Assembly: GCA_014281115.1 (NCBI GenBank)
Contig: JACONQ010000011.1
Span: 2,627,229 to 2,691,228, forward strand
DNA: 64,000 nt
Reading direction: 5' to 3'
DNA from: Laburnicola sp. R22_1
Lineage: Eukaryota > Ascomycota > Dothideomycetes > Pleosporales > Didymosphaeriaceae
Shown here: piece after piece, positions 22,101-30,830 of the stretch
How the letters are laid out: each line of letters begins with the position of its first letter
How positions within the stretch are numbered: position 1 is the first letter of the stretch
Position numbers and translations under genes: made by a program
Notes under the pieces: model-generated
Seen by the model: only the letters and a program-made list of their open reading frames with translations
Databases searched by the model: none
What the model was told of the DNA's origin: nothing

Positions 22101-23861
22101 AGCTGCTGGTCTAGGGTGTCCTAGTCTCTTGTGCCATAATTCGGCTGAGGCCCTTTGTGGTGCTCCTTTCGTTCGTAATGTATTCTTGCGGATGTGATAT
22201 AAAGTGGGTGGTAGCGGATCATACTCAAGTACCCATTAACTGTGTATCTCGGATAGTTTTCCGATAACCTTATCGTCTGGTCCTTTCAGCGTAGTTGGGT
22301 CCGTTTGCGTATCCCACCAGATTCCTCTATGCCTTAGTAGTCGAAAGGAGACTAGGTTGCACAGGAGGTCTGGACAGATAGCCACATCATGTAGAACTAA
22401 CGTAGTTGTTCCATGTTGGCCTCTCAGTGTTAAGTCAACAGAGCTGTAGCCTTTTATCCATATCTTTGTATTGCCAGCCCATATATAATCTCCAGACGTA
22501 GGTAGACGGAAGTTGTAGATACGGTCGGGGTTGTTCGTAATGTGGCAAGTTGATCCTAAATCAAGAATGAACGAGCGCTTTAGCGGGTAATTAGACACTT
22601 CTGTTTCCATTAGCGCTGATGTAAACGCAGCGTTGACGTTTAATATTCTCCGTCCCTCTAGTTAGTCCTTAGGGGACTTGAGGATCTCAGGTGTGGGCGT
22701 GTGCGATTGTTTGATGTTTAGTGTTTTTGATCTTGGTCTGCTTTGTCCTCTTAGCAGTCCTTGAAATTTGGGATCGTGCTCGCGCTTCAATGCGACGAGT
22801 TCTTCGATCTTCTTGTTTGGTTTCTACCACTCGGGAGCTTTGTCTGCATTAATATAGAAGCAATCCCGGAGTCCATAGCAATGTCCACACGCAGGACATT
22901 TAGCGCCTCCTATTTTTGCAGGTTTTTGGACCAAGGATAAGTTCTTATTATCTTTTCGGTCATCACGTTGATATCGGGGTCTGCCCTGTTTTCTAGATGG
23001 TGCTGCTTCGGCATCAATGCCCTGGGTAGTTTTCCCACTTTCAGCGAGGTATAACAAGTCATCTGCCACAAATGCGGCCTTGTGCTTCCCTGTTCAAGGG
23101 GTTGGATGATTCAACATCATATGCTCTCGGAAGCGCTTCATCATTTCTTTCCAATTCATGCCAGGTGTGAACCGTCCGCTATCCTAAAAGGTCGTAGACC
23201 AATTGGGCGCAACTTTGTTTACGGCAGTCAGAAAGTCCTTTGTAATCACATTAATCTATATTATCTTAGGGACATTACTTATCTCCACTTCTATAGCTGC
23301 TTAATCATATTCAGCAAGCTATGTGTCCCAATTCGACGCGTTTCTCATCGGTCTAAGGGATGTAAGGTATTAGTCGCGGGCTCGTTCTCTCTCGAATCGT
23401 TCGTCAACGCCAACCGTGGCTTTAAGGTTCGTAATCCACTGTCTCAGTGGTTGATCTAGGAGGCAGCAAGTGCGCTGAAGATGTGGGCTGACAGTAGCCT
23501 GAATATAAACAATAATTTGCTAGAGGCTTGTTTGCTCCTTTTCAAAATCATATCGATCGTTCTTATACTGCTCAGCAAGAATCTTGTAATACTCAAGATC
23601 TTCTTTGAACGCCTTGAGTCCTACTGCTAACAGTTCGGACTACCTTGTTGGGATGCTGACGTTCGCTACTAGAGTATACCCATTAATTAGCGGCGCCCTT
23701 GGGGCTATAGGTTCAGGTTTTATTAGGATATTCGACGTAGGATCGACTTTTGGCCAGATGCGATATGCGACGCATCTAGACTAGAGCTGCATTATCCATG
23801 CCCTGTAGTCGGTGTGGTCTCGAAGGGTCACCATCGGGTCACGCTGGGGTAGTGCAGCCAT
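19167..23861 (-). pseudogene. gag-pol polyprotein of Copia E, RIP-inactivated
   Basis: One continuous frame of 1,564 codons from ATG 23861 to TAA 19167, with no frameshift, interrupted by TAG/TAA. In order: Gag (MAALPQRDPMVTL); a Cys-rich knuckle CPACGHCYGLRDC near 22860-22900; aspartic protease LDLGSTCHITNN near 22560; the integrase HHCC zinc region (WHKRLGHP, CDSCGK near 22030-22130); an integrase core with LVTDRYSGLQWDF, EADNE and AQNGGAERLGG; reverse transcriptase with QYDVTNAFVHA near 20420 and FFYVDN near 20200 (YVDD altered to YVDN); RNase H (SDALFADNTLDRKS, TEAELLALSQ near 19565). The order protease-integrase-RT-RNase H is Copia. Confidence 0.92.
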
Positions 23862-23876
23862 TTTGGTATCGATTAA

Positions 23877-23894
23877 GGCAGTGAGACTCTTAAT
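23877..23894 (-). promoter_or_regulatory. putative primer-binding site of Copia E (half-tRNA type)
   Basis: Directly abuts the 5' LTR. Read in element sense it is ATTAAGAGTCTCACTGCC, complementary to an anticodon-arm sequence UGAGA-CUCUUAA-U (tRNA-Lys with CUU anticodon). The identical 18-mer follows the 5' LTR of Copia G and H. There is no TGG-type site for a full tRNA 3' end. The gag ATG is only 16 bases further on. Confidence 0.6.
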
Positions 23895-24075
23895 TGTCAG
23901 ATTTAATGGTTGAATGCGATAATACGCCTTAATAGATGATGATGATTGTGTTCGTGTCCACCGTGTTTGGCTGGTTCTGACTTCTTCGCTAGTGTGCCAA
24001 GCCAGGTGGTCCCTGCTTTATTGTACAGATCCAACCTCAACGCGCTTGTTCTATCTAACAGCTGCATATCTGACA
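23895..24075 (-). repeat. 5' LTR of Copia E
   Basis: 181 bp. Differences from the other LTR are a handful of transitions (for example GATGATGCGCCTTGATAG against GATAATACGCCTTAATAG), as expected from RIP after insertion. Confidence 0.92.
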
Positions 24076-24080
24076 ACTAG

Positions 24081-24529
24081 AGGCCCTATAGGAGTCTGCA
24101 ACACTAAGCAACGCACGCAAGCTAGGCGCTTAGTTAACTCTAGTTTGTAAGCGGATTTAAAGGCATTAGGAATCCTCTCCTACCTTAATTATCTAGCTGC
24201 TTAATTAGCTTATAAGAGGCGCTAAAAGAATAGCGCATTTAATAGTGCTTATGCGCAAGGAGATAGCTACTCTATAAAGGGTAAATAAGGCAGCTATAAC
24301 GCGTAAATAGCGCAAAAAGAAGCATATCTAAAAGCAAGGCACTTTATTAAAGGCAAAGGGAGAGGATATTATTGCTTAAAAGGCAGTTAAGCAGCAACTA
24401 GAGGGAGAAATACAGCAAGGCAAGGCGCAGTTAGGTGCGAGCCAGCAGGCTTCTGCGCGCTGCAGGCGCTATAGGGAGCCTAGGCACAACTCGCGCACGT
24501 GTAAGAAGGCTTCTATAGATACTACTTAA
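24081..24529 (+). pseudogene. pogo-type transposase of D, C-terminal tail
   Basis: Continuation of the D transposase after Copia E: LEAL, ESATLSNARKLGA, a Lys-rich stretch, then a Gln-rich coil and a Cys/His tail (CRRYREPRHNSRTC) ending at TAA 24527. About ten TAG/TAA stops. The joined reading frame across the ACTAG duplication is continuous. Confidence 0.75.
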
Positions 24530-24598
24530 TTTAGGATAGCTATTATATTAATAGAATATTAATGCGTTGTGAATTTATATGCTGCGAAAGGCTTACTA

Positions 24599-25934
24599 TG
24601 GCATCAGGCATAAGTAGTGTACATGGTCCGCGCACTGCAGGGGCACTGCCAAGATGATCACGCGATGACTCATAGCCTCTCTACTGACAAAAATACATCT
24701 AATTACCTATAGTTTTGTACCAAAACACGTGTACCTTTGTCGTCGCTGCCACCCTCGCGTCATCCTCTCCCCATCCACACAATGTCAACACCATCAACTC
24801 CACCTCGCCATCGATACCTCTCGCGCGACGAGCGTCTACAGGTGCAGACCCTGCACCTAGCAGGTCATACACAGACTTTTATTGCCAACTTGTTGGGTTT
24901 CTCACGCAGACAAGTTGCCTACGCAATCGCTAGTAACCGCGTCACGCCGAAGAAACGCTCCGGTCGCCCTCGCAAGCTCACTGATGCCCAAGTTGATGAG
25001 CTTGAGGCCTATATCAAATCCTCGCGTACAGCCAGGCAGATGAGCTATCAGGCTCTTGCAGAGGACCTTTGCGGAGTGGGAAGTCACACAATACGCTATA
25101 CGGACTGCTCTACGCAGCAGAGGGTACACACGTCGAGTCGCCCGTGCAAAGCCTCCTCTTACTGAGAGAAATCGGCAGATTAGAGTCGCGTGGGCGGAGG
25201 AGCACCTCTGCTGGAGCTCTGAGCAATGGTGGAGCATCCTCTGGAGTGACGAAACCTGGGTCACTGGCGGCAGGCACAACAAAGTCTGGGTTACTAGGAG
25301 ACCTGGAGAGGAGCTTGATGATACCTGTATAGTTGAAAAGGTACGTAGGAAGGCTGGGTGGATGTTCTGGGGCTGCTTCTCAGGCTCTACAAAGGGTCCT
25401 TGCCTGTTCTGGGAGAAGGAGTGGAAGAGTATTAATAAGGAGAGCTACTGTGAGCGCATTGTGCCCATCGTTGATGGCTGGTTACGTATGAATCCTACTT
25501 TAAAATTCATGCAGGATGGGGCGCCAGGGCACTCTGCTGCGTATACTCGCAATGAGCTTCTTGAGAGAGGCATCTCTCCCATCTACTGGCCACCCTACTC
25601 GCCAGACCTCAACCCAATTGAGGCTGTTTGGAACAAGATGAAGGACTATATACAGCTGAATTACCCTGATCAAGAAGGTGGGAGACAGCCTACGTATGAC
25701 GCTCTACGACAGATTGTACGGGAAGCGTGGGACTCAATTACAGTACAGGATCTGAGGGGGCTCATCGACAGTATGCCGGCCAGGTGCCAGGCAGTCCTAG
25801 ACGCCCAAGGCGGTCATACAATGTACTAGAAACTCTATACAAAACAAGACAATACCGGGCTTACGTTATCTGACTCCTGCCAAGTTACATCCCTGCAGTG
25901 CGCGGACCATGTACACTACTTATGCCTGATGCCA
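24599..25934 (+). mobile_element. Tc1-like element F, recent insertion in D
   Basis: 1,336 bp with perfect 44-bp inverted repeats beginning TGGCATCAGGCATAAGTAGT and a TA duplication (24597-24598, 25935-25936). Base composition is balanced and shows no RIP, in contrast with the surrounding D and Copia E. It is inserted about 20 bp inside D's right terminal repeat. Confidence 0.93.
24782..25829 (+). pseudogene. Tc1-like DD34E transposase of F, one frameshift
   Basis: ATG 24782 opens MSTPSTPPRHRYLSRDERLQ, a helix-turn-helix (FIANLLGFSRRQVAYAI) and a GRPRK hook near 24963. The frame shifts by one base near 25060-25075 (between ALAEDL and WEVTQYAIR), after which a 257-codon frame runs to TAG 25827. 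Catalytic residues are all present: SDETWV near 25240, MQDGAPGHSA near 25510, PDLNPIE near 25605, with 34 residues between the second Asp and the Glu. The single break may be a true mutation, a sequencing error or frameshifting; otherwise the protein looks functional. Confidence 0.88.
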
Positions 25935-25996
25935 TAGTAGAGACTTAGTGGGGTTCGCAGCTCGCTTGTATTCGCAGCTCGCTTGTAAACACGTTA

Positions 25997-26567
25997 TCAT
26001 AGGACCGAAGCTGGCCGTTTATTAGGGCCGATACGAAAACACAGTGACGTCAGCCAAATCTATCTGTGGCCGCCAAGGCACGCTAACCCGACTAGCTTAG
26101 GCGACATGGTATGTGCGCAATCACCATGGTTGCTACTCGTGCTTGTAGGGCCTTCACAAGGACCCTTGCAGAACCGTACCACTAGAATATTCCTTATATT
26201 CTAGATGATACGGCGTCGGATATTAACTCTGGAATATACCGAGATCCGAGGCTTGTTAATCGCCCGGCCAGTCGACATCGACTCGAGCGTTAAGGGTCAA
26301 CGGTCGCAGTTCAATTTTCAGCGCATAGCTGTCATTCTGTCTTCAGCCGCAGGATAGAGCCGTTGCGGGACCCACCGAGATAAAGAGTATCCCTCATGCA
26401 CTTCTAAGCATGTCTACTGGAAAGCAGCCTGGGGTAGCGAAACCTAGGGGCGATAGATCTCCAGCCACAGAGCGGCAATACTATATTGACCCTAAGATTG
26501 CACCAGCCTCGCTCAATGCACCGCATAATCTGCTTGTCAAGGATCATGCTAGTCTAAATTTGGTACG
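25997..26567. other. non-coding host-like DNA upstream of the protease
   Basis: Balanced composition and not RIPped. A short perfect hairpin CTAGAATAT-TCCTT-ATATTCTAG lies near 26185-26207. I see no convincing gene; the open frame starting at 26410 runs through the foldback element at 26570 and is not credible. Confidence 0.5.
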
Positions 26568-26569
26568 TA

Positions 26570-26701
26570 CTAGTAGGGGTTTCCTCCAACCAGCGAATGA
26601 GGTTTATGAGGCTCTGCAGAAACGTGGGCTGCAAAGGAATACTACCAATAGCAAGGAAGTCTCGCTATACTTCTTTACTAATGGGAAGAAACCCCTACTA
26701 G
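26570..26701. mobile_element. 132-bp MITE-like foldback element
   Basis: Ends CTAGTAGGGGTTTCCTCC (26570-26587) and GGAAGAAACCCCTACTAG (26684-26701) are inverted repeats matching at 17 of 18 positions, flanked by TA on both sides (26568-26569, 26702-26703). Small size, no coding potential and a TA duplication fit a Tc1/mariner- or pogo-derived MITE. The terminal sequence does not match any autonomous element in this window. Confidence 0.75.
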
Positions 26702-27051
26702 TAGTCTACCTGTTTAAACCTAGTAAGATCCTTGTACAGTACACTAGATTATGCCGCAGTACAAGAGATTATGCCGTAGTCAGCGTCACCTTGGACGATT
26801 GTCACATTAAAACAACGTACACCTGGACAGTGCTTCTCGACCCGTTTCTTATGCTGGCCGTTCCCTTGGTACTGACTCGATCCATCACTCTCCTTGGAGT
26901 ACAAGAACACGTAGGCCCTGTGCGTTGTCGAATTGGCCACTATGCAAGACTTCTACTTCACTGTTTGTAGATTCTAGCAGCCTGCCACTCTTGAATTTCT
27001 TATCGTCTCTGTCTTTTATTCTTCTTACACACGTTTCCTGAGCTCATAATC

Positions 27052-29645
27052 ATGAAGCTCTTCACTTTCGTTCCATTATTTGCGGCTTTGGTTTGCGCGC
27101 AAACTGGCCATTCTTCCAACAGCACCTCACACGCAAGTAGCACAAACACTACCGTTCGGATTCCCTTGAAGACTACCACTCCCTTGAAGACTACCACTCC
27201 CTTGAAGACTGCCACTCCCTTGAACACTACCACCCCCTTGAACACTACCACTCCCTTGAAGACTAGCACTCCCTTGAAGAGTAGCACTCCAACTACCCCT
27301 ACCTCAGCCTCCATGGCCACGCCATCGACTGCTGCCCCAAATGTGACCGTCAGCAATGGAGAAACCAGGGTGGTGGCGGTTGGAGCCATTGTTATCGGGG
27401 GCGTAGGTGGCGGTTTCGTTTCAGTCGCTGGCGGAGGAACTTGGCCGGTCGCTGCTGGGACCACCGTACTCACCAGACCCGGTAGCCAAGAACCAGAGAA
27501 ATTGGACGATGGAAACACAAGTGTCCCAACTCAAACTCCGACTCCGACTCCGACTCCGTCATCGTCGTTATCGTCGTCATCGTCATCGTCATCGACGCCT
27601 TCGCCGTCTGCTGTCGACATGATTGTATTCGCCAAGATGAAAGCGCCCAAAGCCGACAGGGAGAAATTCACCCCAGTTCTAGAACAGTATGCCGTCCCAA
27701 AGTCGGTCACCAATGTCACTAGCAAACTGCTTGGGATTATACTATGGAAAGCCCAGCTCACACCAGCCAATGCTACCAAGGTCAAAGAGAACAGTATAGT
27801 ACGTTGGATTTTTAAACATCATTATTCTCAATTCTAACCAACACAAAAGGTTGCAGATGTGGTTGCAGATAAGCCCGTTAGGCTGGATGAAAAATCAGGG
27901 AAAGACACTAAACCTGGTGCTCGGGAAATTCGACGCGCACAGCCGTGGCTCTCTCGTTACACTCAACACAGCAAACGCGATGACGGTATCAAAGTGCAAA
28001 CGGATGCACGCAACGAGCTGAAGTTTATTTCCCAGCCCAAGGGCAAGGCCCTCAAAGACATGCCGGGCTACGCGTACAATGAAACAGCGGGGAGAGGTGT
28101 CACAGTCTACGTGTACGACAGCGGCGCCAACGTGGATCACCCGGTAAGTCACTCCACTCAGAAGGCTGGTACAAAGATGGAATTTCTAAACCTACTTTGA
28201 CAGGAATATAAGGGCATGCCAGGCTCAAAGAGGTGGATCTTCCTTGATCCCGACGATCAAGTCCAAAATGATATCGAACCGAATGGAGGACATGGTTCTT
28301 GCATCATCTCAAAGATTGCCGGCCCCAAGTACGGAGTGGCCAAGAATGCCAACATTGTCGTGGTTAAAAGACCGGCACGTTATGGATTTGCGGAGGACAT
28401 CCATATGCTCGCTGAGGTCGGCAATGACGTTTACGAGAAGAAACTGGAAGGCAAAGCTGTGATCAATATGTCTATAGCAGGTAACTGCTAACACTCAACG
28501 CCGCCTCGAATTGGACTGACATTTGGTACCAGGCCGCTTGGACGCCTCAGATGCCAAAAATGCCGCCTTCCTGACCGCATACAAAGAACTGCTTCGCAGT
28601 GTTGTGAGCCAGGACATAGTCTTCGTGGCTACGACTGGAAATTTCGGCGTAAGTCCACAATCTTCCCCTGGACAGCTAAAAGCCTAACATTCTTGGACGC
28701 GCTAGGCCTACGTCGATGAAGTTTTCATGTACCCATCCTTATTCGGAATTCAAGACTCGACCCTGAACATATTGGTCGCTGGCGCCATAGACGAAAATGG
28801 TGCACGTACCTTTTACTCCCAAGGCAAACCAGAAGACGACGTTGTCGCAGCTCCAGGCAATGTTGAGTGCGCTGGTGCAGTGGGCGTGCAAGATATCAAG
28901 CTAGAAGGGACTTCCTTTGCCGCTCCAGCCGTCGCGGGTTTGGCAGCATATCTTCTGTCTCTGGACCAGTACAAGAGTCAGATCCGGCGAGGCTCTGTCG
29001 CCGGCGACGTCAAGGCTCTCATCAAGAAGTTGGCATACCCACGCGTGAAGGGCTCATATAACGTCATCTGGAACGGCATAGACCCGACCGATCAGACCTG
29101 TGCTTTCCCTTCTTCAGGGAGACTGGGAAAACGCCAGGCGGGCTGCACACCGTCGTCTTCGATTCCGATATCGACACCGACAACGGCGCCATCGGCCGTA
29201 CCTCCTCCTGTACCTTCTTCTGCACCTTCTGTTGCACCTTCTGCTGCACCTCCTACCCAAAAGTGCGGGATCTGCGGACCCCAGGTGAGTATTTACCAAT
29301 TAGATTGAAAAGGCTATACTATTTACTAACTTTGGGATCTCTAGAACCGGGAAGAAAACCTTATGGGAGGGCAGGTTGGCTGCCCCGGCGTAGGCTTAGC
29401 TCAGTCGGCTTGCGTAGGCAGTGAAGATTGTCAATGTAAGCTCTCTCCCATCTCCACCTAGAGTCGTTTCATGCTAAGAAAGTGCAGCATTTGCGTATGG
29501 CAAAGAAGATCGCGGGACCTACACTATACCCGTTTGTAAACTCTACGGCGTTTCTGCTATTAAAGCTGCAGGCGATCTACCTGCAGACGGATCGTGTCCT
29601 TTCAAGTTTTATGATAGAGGATGTACTCTACCTAAGTTGGTTTAA
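27052..29645 (+). CDS. secreted subtilisin-like serine protease (S8), seven exons
   Basis: Exons by splice sites: 27052-27798, 27850-28143, 28204-28480, 28533-28648, 28706-29284, 29345-29435, 29488-29645. Introns are 47-60 bp with GT...AG ends and CTAAC/CTGAC-like branch sites; the joined frame is open. Signal peptide MKLFTFVPLFAALVCAQ. A Thr/Pro stalk of seven TPLKTTT-type heptads (27160-27300) and a Ser run follow, then a propeptide ending in KLLGIILWKAQLTPANA. The catalytic triad is complete: Asp in VYVYDSGANVDHP, His in NGGHGSCIIS, Ser in GTSFAAPAVAG; oxyanion Asn in TTGNFG. A Ser/Pro/Ala linker leads to a Cys-rich tail (CVGSEDCQSFAYG, CKLYG, GCTLPKLV) resembling PAN/apple-like modules. 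It is likely secreted and degrades proteins. This is the only intact multi-exon gene in the window. The exact splice sites of the last two introns are the least certain. Confidence 0.88.
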
Positions 29646-30534
29646 TTTGAATTACATGTAGTGTCCGTAAGTAGCCTCTAGAGTTTCCAACAGTCAAATC
29701 GGAATGGTTTACTTGCTTGATTTGATTGCCCTAACTAACTCAATCTGTAGTTAGTAACTTGCTTGGTTTGCTTATCTTACTTGGTAAAAGCTGAGATTTG
29801 TGCTCTTATCTACGTTATAAGTTTGAAGTTATTGTGTTTACTGTGTGGCTAATCTCGTGATAATATTTTGGTGTTGTATTTGGCCTACTAAGGTAAATTC
29901 GTGGGCCACCAGGGCCATCCCATCTCAGCTGGGCGTGCACTACCCCCTATTTTGAAGCCTAATTTGACGCCAAACCTCACCTTTATTTCCTATATAGACG
30001 CGTTTTTGGTGTTTTTATTGCTTACTATGGCCAAACGTCGTGTACCCAATACTACTACAAGCAATAAGCGCGCCAGAGTTGTTCCACGCAGCGTCGTCCC
30101 ATCTTAGCAAGATACGGCACTGGTTTGACGTTTGTTAAATGCAGGTATATAATAAGGAATGCTCTATACTAGCATTCTACTCTAGGCGCTTTAGATAACG
30201 GGCTGTAGTGTGTGCGCGTAAAGGCACGGCTAAGCCTGCTAATAAGGAATAGCCTTGTAAGCGTTTAGGTTCTTAAAAGATAGGCTCCTTTAGCTTAATC
30301 TTCTTCTATTAGAAGATTTAGCAGGTCTTTTGCTTAAACACTTGTACGCGTAAGATCGCTTTAGGGTCACGAATAGTAAAGGCGGCAAACGCATTATAGT
30401 AAAGGCTAACAGCTACTATATACGCGATTAGGCAAAGGAAAGAATTATTATTCTAGTATATTTTAAACGTTTTTCTAGAGGCTTGTTAGCTTATAAGCTT
30501 AGAGAAGGAAAACGGATATAGAATTTAGAGTGAC
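29646..30534 (+). other. decayed hAT-like 5' end and unidentified RIPped remnant
   Basis: 29690-29790 has TTACTTGCTTG/AACTTGCTTGG repeats like the hAT1 end. A short frame at 30030 reads MAKRRVPNTTTSNKRAR, basic like the hAT transposase N-termini, and stops at TAG 30105. From 30140 to 30530 one plus-strand frame with stops read as Gln gives an ordered sequence containing CARKGTAKPA and RQRKELLF, which I do not recognise. It ends where element I begins. Confidence 0.4.
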
Positions 30535-30540
30535 AAATAG

Positions 30541-30830
30541 GTTAGGGTTAGGGTTAGGTTAGGGTCTTACGTAAAGCAACCCACCCCCAACCCTAATCCT
30601 AACCCGATTTTTTCACGCTAGTATTAGGTTAAGGTTATAGTTAGGTCGTATAGACTAGACGTTAAGGTTAGAGTTAGGTTGTATAGACTAGAGGTTAAGG
30701 TTAGAGTTAGGTCGTATAGACTAGAAGTTAAGGTTAGAGTTAGGTCGTACAGACTAGAGGTTATAGTTAGGTCGCATAGACTAGAGGTTAGAGTTAGAGT
30801 TAGGTTATATAAATAGCTAGACCTAAGGTT
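30541..30830 (+). repeat. interstitial telomeric and degenerate minisatellite repeat, left end of I
   Basis: Starts with GTTAGGGTTAGGGTTAGGTTAGGG (four near-telomeric units), followed from about 30630 by six to seven copies of an approximately 33-bp unit GTTAAGGTTAGAGTTAGGT-CGTATAGACTAGA. The unit contains TTAGGG-derived hexamers with G-to-A changes. Confidence 0.8.

Larger units (their letters stand above)
18936..24075 (-). mobile_element. Copia retrotransposon E, full length
   Basis: 5.14 kb with two 181-bp LTRs (18936-19116 and 23895-24075) starting TGTCAGAT and ending ATCTGACA, and 5-bp target duplication ACTAG on both sides. The polypurine tract (complement of CACCCCCTCAGC, 19117-19128) lies inside the left LTR and the putative primer site inside the right one, so transcription runs right to left. 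The LTRs differ at only a few transition sites. Confidence 0.95.
17646..25994 (+). mobile_element. pogo-like element D with Copia E and Tc1 F inside
   Basis: Terminal inverted repeats of about 50 bp: ACGTGTTTACAAGCGAGCTG at 17646 and the complement ending ...TTGTAAACACGT at 25994, flanked by TA (17644-17645, 25995-25996). Each repeat holds two direct copies of ACAAGCGAGCTGCGAA, probably transposase-binding boxes. D's own DNA is about 1.9 kb at its left and right ends; the rest is Copia E (in the transposase gene) and F (just inside the right terminal repeat). Confidence 0.9.

Noticed and set aside
23082..23459. 125-codon plus-strand frame in Copia E
   Set aside because: Antisense to gag, which continues in the minus-strand frame through this stretch.
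26410..26970. 186-codon open frame before the protease
   Set aside because: It runs through a 132-bp foldback element with a TA duplication, matches nothing I know, and ends only 80 bp before the protease start.
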